DNA from: an uncultured Prochlorococcus sp.
Lineage (GTDB): Bacteria > Cyanobacteriota > Cyanobacteriia > PCC-6307 > Cyanobiaceae
Direction of reading: 5' to 3'
NCBI GenBank assembly: GCA_902563335.1
Contig: CACEWU010000003.1
Span: 1-64,000, forward strand
Length of the DNA stretch: 64,000 nucleotides
In this document: positions 51,497 through 61,362 of the stretch, one piece after another
How positions within the stretch are numbered: the stretch's first letter is position 1
Layout: each line of letters starts with the position of its first letter
The notes under the pieces: model-generated
What the model was told of the DNA's origin: nothing
Seen by the model: the letters and a program-made list of their open reading frames with translations, nothing else
Database searches by the model: none
Translations under genes and position numbers: made by a program

Positions 51497-51936
51497 CTGA
51501 TTTCACTCTCCCTGATCAGGATGGCAACTCTGTAAGGCTTTCATCATTTAGGGGACAAAGGGTTGTTATTTATTTCTACCCCAAAGACGATACTCCTGGA
51601 TGTACTAAAGAGGCCTGTAATTTTCGCGATGAATGGAGTGTTTTTAAAGATAATGGAATAATTGTTCTTGGTATTAGTAAAGATAATGCAGCTTCTCATA
51701 CCAAGTTTATTAAGAAACATGCTTTGCCATTTACACTTTTAACTGATGAAGAGCCATGTCCTGTTGCTAGTTTATATCAAAGTTATGGATTGAAAAAGTT
51801 TATGGGGCGTGAATATATGGGTATGATGAGACATACTTTCGTTGTTGATCAAAATGGGAATTTTGAGTCGATTTATTTAAAGGTTAAAGCAGATTTAATG
51901 GCTAGACAAATTCTTACCGATTTAGATCTTAGTTGA
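51469..51936 (+). CDS. bcp: Thioredoxin-dependent peroxiredoxin (BCP/PrxQ)
   Basis: [49 protein letters not shown]. Confidence 0.96.
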   Translation: [155 protein letters not shown]

Positions 51937-52627
51937 GTTGACTATGAATATCTATTAGCCCTTCCATTACGAGATTCGGATGATGTAATGCATTAACATT
52001 TCTTTTGATAAGCTCTTGAAAAATTATTGGTGAGTCACCACCACATAGCCAGATTGGCAGGTTTGTTTGTTTTTGCCCTTCTATAAGAGTTCCTACTAAG
52101 GCTTCTACGCTGCCTCTATGCATTGCTTCTGCCGTTGAGAAAGGGAAGATTGAAGGTAGAGATGGCTGGATCTCCCCAGGATCTTTCAAATTATGAGCAC
52201 CTTGTGTCATTGCTAAAAGTTGAAGTTTTAATCCAGGAACCAATTGACCACCAGCAAATTCACCATTTGCTGTGATGCGGGTAATACTCAAAATCGTTCC
52301 AGCATCAGCAACAAGTAAGCCTGTAGATGTTTTGTTGCTTACTTTAGACTTTTTCAGAGCTCCCCAAGCTCCTAAAGCACGATCTATTCCTAGCCATGGT
52401 GGCATTTTGTTTAAGGGTATATCTTTAATTTCTAGACGATTTTTGGGATTGAGAAAAGCTCCTGAAGGGATGGGACCAACTGCTGCCCACGCAAGTAATG
52501 AATCTTGAAGTGATTGAAGTTTTGTTGTATCTGCTGAAGTATGTATGAATTGAAAATCTTCTTTACTGTTAATTGCCCAATGCCAACGACTGTTGCCAAT
52601 TAGCAGAAAACTTCTGGCACATTGCAT
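51929..52627 (-). CDS. coaX: Type III pantothenate kinase
   Basis: LLIGNSRWHWAI, GIDRALGAWGAL, LLVADAGTILSITRI, GGQLVPGLKLQLLAMTQGAHNL. Confidence 0.88.
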   Translation of the reverse strand: MQCARSFLLIGNSRWHWAINSKEDFQFIHTSADTTKLQSLQDSLLAWAAVGPIPSGAFLNPKNRLEIKDIPLNKMPPWLGIDRALGAWGALKKSKVSNKTSTGLLVADAGTILSITRITANGEFAGGQLVPGLKLQLLAMTQGAHNLKDPGEIQPSLPSIFPFSTAEAMHRGSVEALVGTLIEGQKQTNLPIWLCGGDSPIIFQELIKRNVNALHHPNLVMEGLIDIHSQLN

Positions 52628-52629
52628 TT

Positions 52630-53430
52630 CTAAATTCCTTCACCCATCATTCCAGGAAGATGTATGCCGCACTCTTGTTTGAGGCCACCAAATCTTGTGT
52701 CTCTTCCTTTAGATTGACCGCCTTCTGGAGCACTTGAGTGCCAATCTCCAACAGTTGAATAGCCTTTTTCAAATAAAGGATGTTGGGGTAACTGATTTTT
52801 TTGCATGTAATAAAAAATATCTTTCTGTGTCCAGTTAAGAAGAGGTCGGAGTGAAAGTCTCCCTCGAATCTGGTCCAAAAATGTCATTGAGCGTCGATGA
52901 TCAGTTTGAGTTCCTCTGACACCACTTGCCCAGCAACATACTTTTAGATCGATCAGTGCCTGCTCTAGAGGTTGGACTTTGCGTATTAAATGATATTTCT
53001 CGAGATCTTCTATAGAATTAGTCTCCCAAAGTCGTCCATGCAAAGCTTCCATCCTTGCTGGAGAGATTGCACTCTGTACAACTGTGATTTTTAGATTGAG
53101 CTTATTGGTTAGTTCTTCTGCGTAGGTATACGTTTCTGGTGGCATATAGCCAGTATCAACCCAAATGATTGGGACTTGTTTTCGATTCTTGAGAAGGTGG
53201 ATCATATGTAATAAGACTGCTGATTGGATACCAAAACTTGTCGTAATGGCGAAGTTTGATCCAAATTTTGCGATTGCCCAGCTAAGTTTTTCTTCTGCTG
53301 GAAGATTTGTCAGATGAGCTCGAGTCTCATCCATGGGAATATCAGAGATGAAATCAATCTCCATTTCATCGCCTCGCATTCCTCTATTAGAAAGTGAGTT
53401 ATTAGTCATGTCTTCAGCTTCCAATGTCAC
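52630..53430 (-). CDS. cysH: Phosphoadenylyl-sulfate reductase
   Basis: AITTSFGIQSAVLLHMI, IIWVDTGYMPPETY, KVCCWASGVRGTQTDHR, KQECGIHLPG (ECGIH). Confidence 0.95.
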   Translation of the reverse strand: MTLEAEDMTNNSLSNRGMRGDEMEIDFISDIPMDETRAHLTNLPAEEKLSWAIAKFGSNFAITTSFGIQSAVLLHMIHLLKNRKQVPIIWVDTGYMPPETYTYAEELTNKLNLKITVVQSAISPARMEALHGRLWETNSIEDLEKYHLIRKVQPLEQALIDLKVCCWASGVRGTQTDHRRSMTFLDQIRGRLSLRPLLNWTQKDIFYYMQKNQLPQHPLFEKGYSTVGDWHSSAPEGGQSKGRDTRFGGLKQECGIHLPGMMGEGI

Positions 53431-53477
53431 GTTTTCCAGAGCTTGTTTAAGGTTTCAGGATCATCTCAGGCCCTTTA

Positions 53478-54647
53478 ATGATGGCCCCTAATTCTTCAAT
53501 GGCAGGAGCTGTAGTTGTTGTTGGAGGTGGGTTTGCAGGCCTAACGACTGCTTTAAAGCTCAGCCAATACCACCCTAGACCACCAATAATCTTGATTGAA
53601 CCCAGGTCTAGGTTTGTTTTTCTTCCTTTGCTTTATGAATTATTGACTGGTGAACTTCAATCCTGGGAAGTTGCACCTACATATCAATCTCTACTTAGCG
53701 ATAGAGGGATTGTTTTTGTTCAGGATCGAGTTGAGAGGATCGATACTGAAGAGCAGACAGTCTTTACTGCATCAGGCTTGAAGTTGAAATACTTGCAAGT
53801 TGTTGTTGGCACTGGCTCTGAATCGCATGATTTTGATATCCCAGGTGTTCAGCAAAATGCGCTTAAGTTTCAATGTTTGGAAGATGTTGATCGTCTACGA
53901 GGAGTGATTAATGCTCTAAAAACTAGTAAAAATCAGGCAAATAATGTTGTGGTTGTAGGTGGAGGTGCGAGTGGTGTTGAACTTGCTTGTAAATTGTCAG
54001 ATCTTTTACATGATTTTGTTGAGATTCATTTGATTGAACTTGGGGAGAGGATTTTGCCTCAAGGTAAATCCTTTAATCGGGAGCAAGCGCAACGCGCTTT
54101 GCGAAAACGTGGAGTGAAATTGCATTTATGTTGTCGTGTAACTGCAGTGATGAGTGACCGTGTTGAATGTGAAACAGATTTAATTGAGAGTCAAAGTATC
54201 TCTTTAATGCATAATGCTTTACTTTGGACTGCTGGTACTAAGCCTTGTGTTCCTGAGTTCTTACCAAAGATATTTCGTCCGGGAAGGAAACTTGTAGTTA
54301 ATGAATATTTGCAAGTTGTAGGGTTTGAAAATATATTTGCAATTGGTGATATTGCCTTTCATTCAGATAATCGATGGCCTAATACAGCACAAGTTGCTAT
54401 TCAGCAAGGTGAGCATGTTGCGAAGGCTGTGCTTTCTAATCGTTTAGGAGAATCTATTCAATGTTTCGAGTTTTTTGATCAAGGAGAAATGCTTAGTTTG
54501 GGCTTGGGAGAAGCAACTATGACAGGATTGGGATTCACTATTGCAGGACCTTTAGCTTTTCAAATTCGGCGGATGACTTATTTGACCAGAATGCCTAATC
54601 GTTTGTTAGGGCTTCGCTCAGCAGGTGCTTGGTTGCTGGGAAGTTGA
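53478..54647 (+). CDS. Type II NAD(P)H dehydrogenase
   Basis: VVVVGGGFAGLTTALKLSQ and VVVVGGGASGVELACKLSD, IFAIGDIAFHSDNRWPNTAQVAIQQGEHVAKAV. Confidence 0.92.
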   Translation: MMAPNSSMAGAVVVVGGGFAGLTTALKLSQYHPRPPIILIEPRSRFVFLPLLYELLTGELQSWEVAPTYQSLLSDRGIVFVQDRVERIDTEEQTVFTASGLKLKYLQVVVGTGSESHDFDIPGVQQNALKFQCLEDVDRLRGVINALKTSKNQANNVVVVGGGASGVELACKLSDLLHDFVEIHLIELGERILPQGKSFNREQAQRALRKRGVKLHLCCRVTAVMSDRVECETDLIESQSISLMHNALLWTAGTKPCVPEFLPKIFRPGRKLVVNEYLQVVGFENIFAIGDIAFHSDNRWPNTAQVAIQQGEHVAKAVLSNRLGESIQCFEFFDQGEMLSLGLGEATMTGLGFTIAGPLAFQIRRMTYLTRMPNRLLGLRSAGAWLLGS

Positions 54648-54761
54648 AATGATGTATTTCTTTCGCAAAACTTATCAGCGAAGGGTTTCATGAGACAGCG
54701 ACCTTGAATCTCTTTCGCAGCAGGTCAGAATCAGCATCACGGTCTAACGCAGTGATTAAGC

Positions 54762-56576
54762 ATGGATGAGCTCGGCTCTGTTTTTCAGAATCCGCAAGCC
54801 TTCATCACATTAGCCATTTTAGTAATGGCTATTGCACTTTTTATTACTGGTTCTTTGGCACCCGAGTTGACAGGTTTGTTGAGCTTGTCACTTCTTATGG
54901 CTACAGGAGTTTTAAGTCCGCAAACAGCTTTAGCCGGATTTGGTAGTCCTGCTCTAATCACATTGATGGGTCTATTTGCAGTTTCCTCTGCATTGTTTAG
55001 AAGTGGGGCATTAGATCGTCTACGGGAGTTAATTGCCTCTGAGCAAATTCGAACATCACGACATTTAATTGCTTTATTAGGCTTGGTTGTTGCGCCTATT
55101 TCAGGTGTAGTTCCTAATACACCTGTCGTTGCTGCGTTATTACCTGTAATAGAGGCATGGTGTAGAAGGAGAAATGTTTCCCCTTCTAGAGTTCTTCTTC
55201 CCCTTTCTTTCGCAACTGTTTTAGGAGGAACGCTGACTCTCTTAGGAAGTTCTGTAAATTTATTAGTTAGTGATATCAGTGATCAACTGGGTTATGGATC
55301 ATTAGAGTTGTTTAGCTTTACAGCGATTGGAATCCCTATTTGGCTTGTAGGAACTGTTTATATGTTGCTTGTCCCTCAATCTCTTCTTCCTGATCGGGGA
55401 AGAGATAGGAATGATTTGGGAGGAAGTATTGATGACATTGGTTATTTCACAGAAGTCAAAATCCCTAAGAATTCCAATTTGGTTGGTCAATCTCTTCACA
55501 ACAGTCGTTTGCAGCGCCGCTTTGATGTTGATGTTCTTGAGCTGCAGCGAGGTAGGGAAAGACTCTTACCACCACTTGCAGACCGTAAGATTGAGCCAGA
55601 AGATCGGTTATTGCTAAGGGTTACTCGAGCTGATTTATTGAGACTTCAACAAGAGGAAACAATTCAGCTCGCGAAGCGTGAGTGGACAAAGCAAAACAAT
55701 TTTTCAGTTTCCGATGAGGGTCAGAAAACTGTTGAAGTGCTTCTTCCAGCAGGTTCAACTTTGGCTGGAGCTAGCTTAAGAGAGTTGAGATTTCGACAGC
55801 GACATAATGCAACGGTTCTTGCATTGCGACGTGGTCAACAAACAGTGCAGGAAAGACTTGGCCAGGCAGTTTTACGAGAAGGAGATGTGCTTTTGCTTCA
55901 GGCACCAATGGACTCTATTCGTGGGTTACAAGCAAATAATGACTTGCTTGTACTTGACCAGCTTGAGAATGATCTCCCTACTGTGCGGCGCAAACCAATA
56001 GCAATTGCAATCGCAGCATCGATGCTAATTTTGCCTACCATTACCCCTTTACCTCTTGTTGCGGCTGTGCTTATGGCTGTGATTGCAATGGTGATTGGGG
56101 GTTGTTTAAGACCAGGTGAGTTGCAGCGCTCTATTCGATTAGATGTGATCCTTCTAATTGGTTCACTTTCGAGCTTTAGTGTAGCTATGCAAACTACTGG
56201 TCTTGCAGATGCACTAGCTGGCGCACTTGAATATTGCTTAGATGGACTGCCTACATATAGTGCTTTATTAGTCATCTTTCTTGCTACAACTATTTGTACT
56301 CAAGTAATTAGTAATGCAGCATCTGTTGCGCTTTTGGCGCCTGTAGCCATACAGCTTGCTCCTGGTATCAACCTTCCACCAACAGCACTTCTTATCACTG
56401 TTTTATTTGGCGCAAGCCAGTCATTTTTGACTCCAATGGGGTATCAAACTAATTTAATGGTTTTTGGACCTGGACGCTATCGTTTTTTTGATATAACTAG
56501 ATATGGTGCTGGTTTAACTCTTGTAATGACTCTGATGATTCCTGGTTTAATTATTTGGCAATATTCAGGATCCTGA
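54762..56576 (+). CDS. SLC13/DASS-family permease with two TrkA-C domains
   Basis: ISGVVPNTPVVAALLPVIEAW, LGGTLTLLGSSVNLLVS, TrkA-C-like NSNLVGQSLHNSRLQRRFDVDVLELQRG, QSFLTPMGYQTNLMVFGPG. Confidence 0.9.
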   Translation: MDELGSVFQNPQAFITLAILVMAIALFITGSLAPELTGLLSLSLLMATGVLSPQTALAGFGSPALITLMGLFAVSSALFRSGALDRLRELIASEQIRTSRHLIALLGLVVAPISGVVPNTPVVAALLPVIEAWCRRRNVSPSRVLLPLSFATVLGGTLTLLGSSVNLLVSDISDQLGYGSLELFSFTAIGIPIWLVGTVYMLLVPQSLLPDRGRDRNDLGGSIDDIGYFTEVKIPKNSNLVGQSLHNSRLQRRFDVDVLELQRGRERLLPPLADRKIEPEDRLLLRVTRADLLRLQQEETIQLAKREWTKQNNFSVSDEGQKTVEVLLPAGSTLAGASLRELRFRQRHNATVLALRRGQQTVQERLGQAVLREGDVLLLQAPMDSIRGLQANNDLLVLDQLENDLPTVRRKPIAIAIAASMLILPTITPLPLVAAVLMAVIAMVIGGCLRPGELQRSIRLDVILLIGSLSSFSVAMQTTGLADALAGALEYCLDGLPTYSALLVIFLATTICTQVISNAASVALLAPVAIQLAPGINLPPTALLITVLFGASQSFLTPMGYQTNLMVFGPGRYRFFDITRYGAGLTLVMTLMIPGLIIWQYSGS

Positions 56577-56679
56577 TTCAAACATGCTGGTAAAAATATT
56601 TGTACAATCGGACTTTGGACTCTCAATACTTAGTGATTTTAATCATTGACTTTTTGAGTTTTTAATAAGGAACACTGCC

Positions 56680-58083
56680 GTGACATTTCCTAAAGCAATA
56701 CATCTTACCCAGGGCTGGTACCGACGTTTAACGGTTCCTCAATTTACTGTGGTTACTGGCTTGTTAGTTATTCTTTTTGGCACATTTGTTTTGTCTACTC
56801 CAATTTGCTCTAGTGCCAAGGTAGGGCTTTGGGAAGCCTTTTTTACTGCAACATCTGCAGTAACAGTAACTGGTTTGACGATTATTGATGTTGGAAATGA
56901 GCTAACGATATATGGTCAGATCGTTTTAGCTGCAATGTTACTTGTGGGTGGATTAGGGCTTATGGCAATAACTACTTTTTTACAAGGCTTTGTTGTTCGT
57001 GGTACTGAATTGAGGTGTCGATTAGATCGAGGGAGGACTCTTGATGAGTTTGGTGTTGGTGGAGTAGGCAGAACCTTTCGAGGAATTGCTTTAACAGCAA
57101 CAGTTTTAATTTTGTTGGGATCTATAGCGCTGTATTGCTTTGGCTTTAACGATATTGCTAATACAGGACAAAGAGTTTGGGCCTCTTTATTTCATAGCAT
57201 CTCTGCGTATAACAATGCAGGTTTTGGCTTGTGGTCGAGCAGTCTGCAAAACTATCGTACAAATTGGGTGGTAAATATTGTGATAATTATGTTGATAGTG
57301 CTTGGAGGTTTAGGTTGGAGAGTTACAAGTGATTTATGGGCTAATCGTCAAAAATTGCAGCGACGCAATCTGAGTCTCCATACTCGTTTGGTACTCCGTA
57401 CATCTTTCATTTTAATTGCTATTGGTACAATTGGTTTGATGATCACTGAATCGATAGGTCATGATAATTTCTTTACAGATATTGGGTGGAAAGAGCGTTT
57501 CATAAGTGCTTTATTTGAATCTGTCAGTGCAAGAACAGCAGGATTTACAAATTTACCTATTTCAATTGAAACTATTTCGGATTCAGGTCTTTTACTCCTT
57601 ATGACATTAATGTTTATTGGTGCTAGTCCCGGTGGAACTGGTGGAGGAATAAAAACTACAACATTGGCAGCCCTGATGGCAGCAACAAGATCTACTTTGC
57701 GTGGTCAAGATGATGTTGTCATCAGGAATCGTCAAATTTCAGATAAGGTTGTTTTGAAGGCACTTGGTATCACAGTTGGATCCTTATTATTTGTTTTAAT
57801 AATGGCTTTGTTGTTGAGTATGACTAGTAATTTTGGAGGTGAGGAGACCTTCTCATTCCTAGAAATGCTTTTTACTTGCATTTCTGCTTTTGCCACCGTT
57901 GGATTTGATTTGGGTGTGACTCAACAATTAGGTCATTTTGGACAATTAGTGCTTGTAGTTGGAATGTTTGTTGGCAGACTTGGGATCCTTTTATTGCTTA
58001 GTGCGATATGGGAGATTATGAACCGTGGAAAGCATCATCATCAGAATCGTATAGGTTTTCCACGAGAGGATCTCTATGTTTAA
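56680..58083 (+). CDS. Trk/Ktr potassium uptake membrane subunit
   Basis: FFTATSAVTVTGLTIIDVG selectivity-filter-type loops, SVSARTAGFTNLPI, GASPGGTGGGIKTTT. Confidence 0.93.
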   Translation: MTFPKAIHLTQGWYRRLTVPQFTVVTGLLVILFGTFVLSTPICSSAKVGLWEAFFTATSAVTVTGLTIIDVGNELTIYGQIVLAAMLLVGGLGLMAITTFLQGFVVRGTELRCRLDRGRTLDEFGVGGVGRTFRGIALTATVLILLGSIALYCFGFNDIANTGQRVWASLFHSISAYNNAGFGLWSSSLQNYRTNWVVNIVIIMLIVLGGLGWRVTSDLWANRQKLQRRNLSLHTRLVLRTSFILIAIGTIGLMITESIGHDNFFTDIGWKERFISALFESVSARTAGFTNLPISIETISDSGLLLLMTLMFIGASPGGTGGGIKTTTLAALMAATRSTLRGQDDVVIRNRQISDKVVLKALGITVGSLLFVLIMALLLSMTSNFGGEETFSFLEMLFTCISAFATVGFDLGVTQQLGHFGQLVLVVGMFVGRLGILLLLSAIWEIMNRGKHHHQNRIGFPREDLYV

Positions 58084-58107
58084 CCCATTTACATTGGAGG
58101 TAAAAGC

Positions 58108-58812
58108 ATGAGCGAGTGGTGGCAGTGGTCGCCTAAGCAGTCGACCGATAATTATGGGTTTGCAGTAGTTGGTATAGGCCGCTTTGGCAGTGCTGTTTGT
58201 CGCGAGCTTTTGAAGAATGGTGCCGATGTTTTAGCTGTTGACTCTTCTGAAAGGGCAATTGAAGAGTTAAGACAATTGGAGCCTTCCATTGAGGCAAGAG
58301 TAGTGGATTCAACTGATGAAGAATCCATGAGAGAAGCTGGTGTTTTAGAGATGGGTACAGTTGTCGTTGGGATTAGTGAACCCATTGAGGCAAGTATTAC
58401 AACGACATTGATAGCTAAAGACAGTGAAGGGAGTCGAGTTCGGCAGGTTATTGCTCGTGCGACAAGTGACTTGCATGAAAAAATGCTTAAGAGAGTTGGA
58501 GCTGACCGAGTTGTTTTTCCTTCAAGAATGCAAGGTGAACGTTTAGGTTTAGAGCTAATTCGTCCAAACCTGATTGAACGTTTGGAATTGGATGATCAAA
58601 CTGGGATTGATGAAATCAAGGTCCCAGAAATTTTTGTAGGACGTTCGCTACGAGATCTGAATTTACGCAAGAATTACTTGGTAAATGTATTAGCTGCAGG
58701 GCCTGCCAAAAGATTAACAGTTAACCCACCAGCAACATTTGTTCTGCAAAATGATCATGTTTTGGTCGTTATGGGATTAATGGAAGACCTTCAAAAGCTT
58801 CCTCAAAATTAA
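58108..58812 (+). CDS. TrkA/KtrA regulatory subunit
   Basis: FAVVGIGRFGSAVCRELLKNGADVLAVDSSE RCK domain plus TrkA-C; 24 nt after the Trk membrane subunit. Confidence 0.94.
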   Translation: MSEWWQWSPKQSTDNYGFAVVGIGRFGSAVCRELLKNGADVLAVDSSERAIEELRQLEPSIEARVVDSTDEESMREAGVLEMGTVVVGISEPIEASITTTLIAKDSEGSRVRQVIARATSDLHEKMLKRVGADRVVFPSRMQGERLGLELIRPNLIERLELDDQTGIDEIKVPEIFVGRSLRDLNLRKNYLVNVLAAGPAKRLTVNPPATFVLQNDHVLVVMGLMEDLQKLPQN

Positions 58813-58817
58813 AATTT

Positions 58818-59957
58818 ATGCTTGCTCTGGGTCTGATGAGTGGGACCAGTGCTGATGGTGTTGATGCGGTTTTAGCTCAATTTAATGGTAACCCTAGAAG
58901 TCCAATATGGAATTTATTAGGCCATGCTTCGATTCCTTATTCACGTGAATTAGCTCATCGTCTTATAGCTGTAGGGCAAGGTCAGAAATTCAGTAGTGCT
59001 GAATGGTTAGAGATAGCTGAGGCTGTGACTGAGGTAAATGCAAAGGCTGCTTTGGCTTGTGATCCTCAGGGACTCACGGAAATTGTTGGTTGTCATGGGC
59101 AAACTATTTCTCATAGACCTGCTTCTCAAAAGCAACGAGGAGCCAGTTTGCAAATAATTCAGGCACCATTATTATCTCAACTTTTAAATAAACCAGTAAT
59201 TTTTGATTTTAGGGCTGCTGATCTTGCAATTGGAGGACAGGGAGCACCTTTAGTGCCTTTGTTAGATGAAGCATTAATTGGAAGGGTTAGTGGTTGGCGA
59301 GGGGTTCTTAATCTTGGAGGAATTGCAAATCTCACACTTATTCCTCCTTTAAGTGGTCCAGATCGCTTTGCTCATGTTTTGGGGTGGGACTGTGGCCCTG
59401 CCAATAGCCTGATTGATCTTGTAATGCATAGGTTTACAAATGGAGAGTTGTTTTATGACAGAGATGGTTTAATTGCATCAGAGGGTGTTCCTGATGAGAA
59501 CTTAATTAATAAATGGTTGCAAGAGCCATTTTTTCAACTTTTACCTCCCAAATCTTCGGGTAGGGAGCAATTTGGCCTGGATGACTTGGAAGTTCGTTTA
59601 GCTGAAATGAATAACTTTTCGAAGGAAAATATAATTTCAACTATTACTGCTTTTACTGCTGCAGTCGTAGCATATGACTTGGATAAATTACATCAATTCC
59701 GCTTAATTCGTCCATTTGAATTATTAGTTGCGGGAGGAGGTGCAAAAAACCTATCAATTCTTGCAGAACTTTCTAGGAGGTGCAGAGGAATTGGGGTAGC
59801 ACAACTTGAAGAACATGGTATTCCTTCTCAATGTAGAGAGGCATTGGCTTTTGCTTTATTAGCTTGGTGGCATGTTCTCAAATACCCTGGTAATTCTCCT
59901 TTTATTACTGGTGCTCAACGAGCATTAGTTCTTGGCATACGTGTAAACCCTGGGTAG
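58818..59957 (+). CDS. anmK: Anhydro-N-acetylmuramic acid kinase
   Basis: GLMSGTSADGVDAVLAQF, GCHGQTISHRP, LNLGGIANLTLI, GWDCGPANSLIDL. Confidence 0.95.
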   Translation: MLALGLMSGTSADGVDAVLAQFNGNPRSPIWNLLGHASIPYSRELAHRLIAVGQGQKFSSAEWLEIAEAVTEVNAKAALACDPQGLTEIVGCHGQTISHRPASQKQRGASLQIIQAPLLSQLLNKPVIFDFRAADLAIGGQGAPLVPLLDEALIGRVSGWRGVLNLGGIANLTLIPPLSGPDRFAHVLGWDCGPANSLIDLVMHRFTNGELFYDRDGLIASEGVPDENLINKWLQEPFFQLLPPKSSGREQFGLDDLEVRLAEMNNFSKENIISTITAFTAAVVAYDLDKLHQFRLIRPFELLVAGGGAKNLSILAELSRRCRGIGVAQLEEHGIPSQCREALAFALLAWWHVLKYPGNSPFITGAQRALVLGIRVNPG

Positions 59958-59986
59958 ATCAGAAAATTTCTTCTTAAGTAGGGTGT

Positions 59987-60286
59987 TTAGGAAGGTCTAT
60001 ATAGCCTGAGCCGACGAGGAGCACCTCTTAAACGTTGTGGCTCTTGGGCTTCAAGAGCAGAGCGAAACCCTTCAGTAGATGTTGCTGAGGTTGATTGTGA
60101 AGTTAATAAATGACTCTGTTCGTGTTGGTTAATTCCTTCTTGGATCAGTACCTTGGCCATGTTGCTCACCGTACGTGATTCTTGCTCGGCTAAGGCTGCT
60201 AAGCGAGAACAGAGCTGTTCTGGAAGTACCACTTGTACTCGAGGGGATTTGGGTTTCCCGTTAGAAGAGTTTTGTCGGGTAGCCAC
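59987..60286 (-). CDS. Ribbon-helix-helix/CopG-like small protein
   Basis: SPRVQVVLPEQLCSRLAALAEQESRTVSNMAKVLIQEGINQ. GTG at 60286 preferred over tracked 60436. Confidence 0.65.
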   Translation of the reverse strand: MATRQNSSNGKPKSPRVQVVLPEQLCSRLAALAEQESRTVSNMAKVLIQEGINQHEQSHLLTSQSTSATSTEGFRSALEAQEPQRLRGAPRRLRLYRPS

Positions 60287-60490
60287 GACCCAGAGAAAGT
60301 ATCGGGTAATCAATAGTGTACAGAGGTATGCAAGGATAGTATCCAGGAGTATGCTTTTTGGAGTTTCAGGTGATTTTCTGGAGGCACAGTTTTTGAAAGT
60401 TGTTCGATCGTTGCTTTTGTAAATGGTCAATTGCACTTTTTAGATGCATGCCTCACGAATATTTGATTCAAGTTTTTTCAGGATTGATCA

Positions 60491-60847
60491 ATGACTAAAC
60501 CCACCCTTCCTAAGCCAGCAATTGCAAAGCAATCAAGACGTTCAGTAGGTAAAAGAGAGACTTCTCCCAAGCGTCGTAGTCGAGCTACTAAAAGGCAAGA
60601 GAAAAGTGATGTTTTAATTTCTGCCGTTATTAGTCCATATCTTTTGACTTACCTGCACCATGTTCTGCAACGGGCTGAATATGGGGCTTTACAAGAAGGT
60701 AGGCCTACTCAAGCTGCGAATTTTGCACAATTGCGCAAGGTTCTCTGTATGGATGCTCGCAGTATGGAAGATGCTTTTGCGTCTGGAATGCATGAAGGCG
60801 ATTTTGAAAAGTTTCATGATTCCAAATTTGGGTCAAAAGTTGCTTAG
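60491..60847 (+). CDS. Hypothetical basic N-terminus protein
   Basis: 118-aa ORF: lysine/arginine-rich N-terminus, then conserved-looking helical domain. Confidence 0.65.
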   Translation: MTKPTLPKPAIAKQSRRSVGKRETSPKRRSRATKRQEKSDVLISAVISPYLLTYLHHVLQRAEYGALQEGRPTQAANFAQLRKVLCMDARSMEDAFASGMHEGDFEKFHDSKFGSKVA

Positions 60848-60880
60848 CTAATTAATGTTGATTAGTTATTTTTACTTTCT

Positions 60881-61114
60881 ATGAGTAGCAATGTTGAAGA
60901 GCTTTATAAGCGAATCAAAGACGACCCTGAGACGAGCAAGGGGTTATTTCGTCAGGCTCTTCAAGACCCTCAGGGAGCTTTAAAGGCAATTTGTGAACTT
61001 GGTGCCAGTTTTAATCTTCCTGTGACGGCTGAAGAAGTCAAGACTTATTTGGCAAGAATGGACGACGATGCAGACACAAATCAATGGTTGATTAAAGCTC
61101 GTGGAGGTCTTTAA
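60881..61114 (+). CDS. Nif11-like domain small protein
   Basis: VEELYKRIKDDPETSKGLFRQALQDPQGALKAICELGASFNLPVTAEEVKTYLARM resembles the Nif11 leader-type domain. Confidence 0.55.
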   Translation: MSSNVEELYKRIKDDPETSKGLFRQALQDPQGALKAICELGASFNLPVTAEEVKTYLARMDDDADTNQWLIKARGGL

Positions 61115-61284
61115 AGCAGAGTTTTGGCGCTCTTCTTTTTATTCTCTGGGTTAACAAGAGGGGCTTCTTGGACCCCACGTTGGTCATAGCCTCCTCCGCC
61201 AGCCAGACGCCAGAAAAACCAATAACTAGGAATTGCTAAGCCTGCCGCTAAAACTAGAGCAGTAATTTGTTCCAGTCTCACCAT
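61111..61284 (-). CDS. Small single-TM protein, 57 aa (not in ORF track)
   Basis: Manually translated: MVRLEQITALVLAAGLAIPSYWFFWRLAGGGGYDQRGVQEAPLVNPENKKKSAKTLL*. Stop overlaps the stop of the convergent ORF. Confidence 0.6.
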   Translation of the reverse strand: MVRLEQITALVLAAGLAIPSYWFFWRLAGGGGYDQRGVQEAPLVNPENKKKSAKTLL

Positions 61285-61362
61285 GACCGAAAATCCGGAA
61301 TGGGGATTTCTAGTCTGCTCTGATTCTTGCCCAGATGATGTTCTTATGGACCCTTTTAAATA

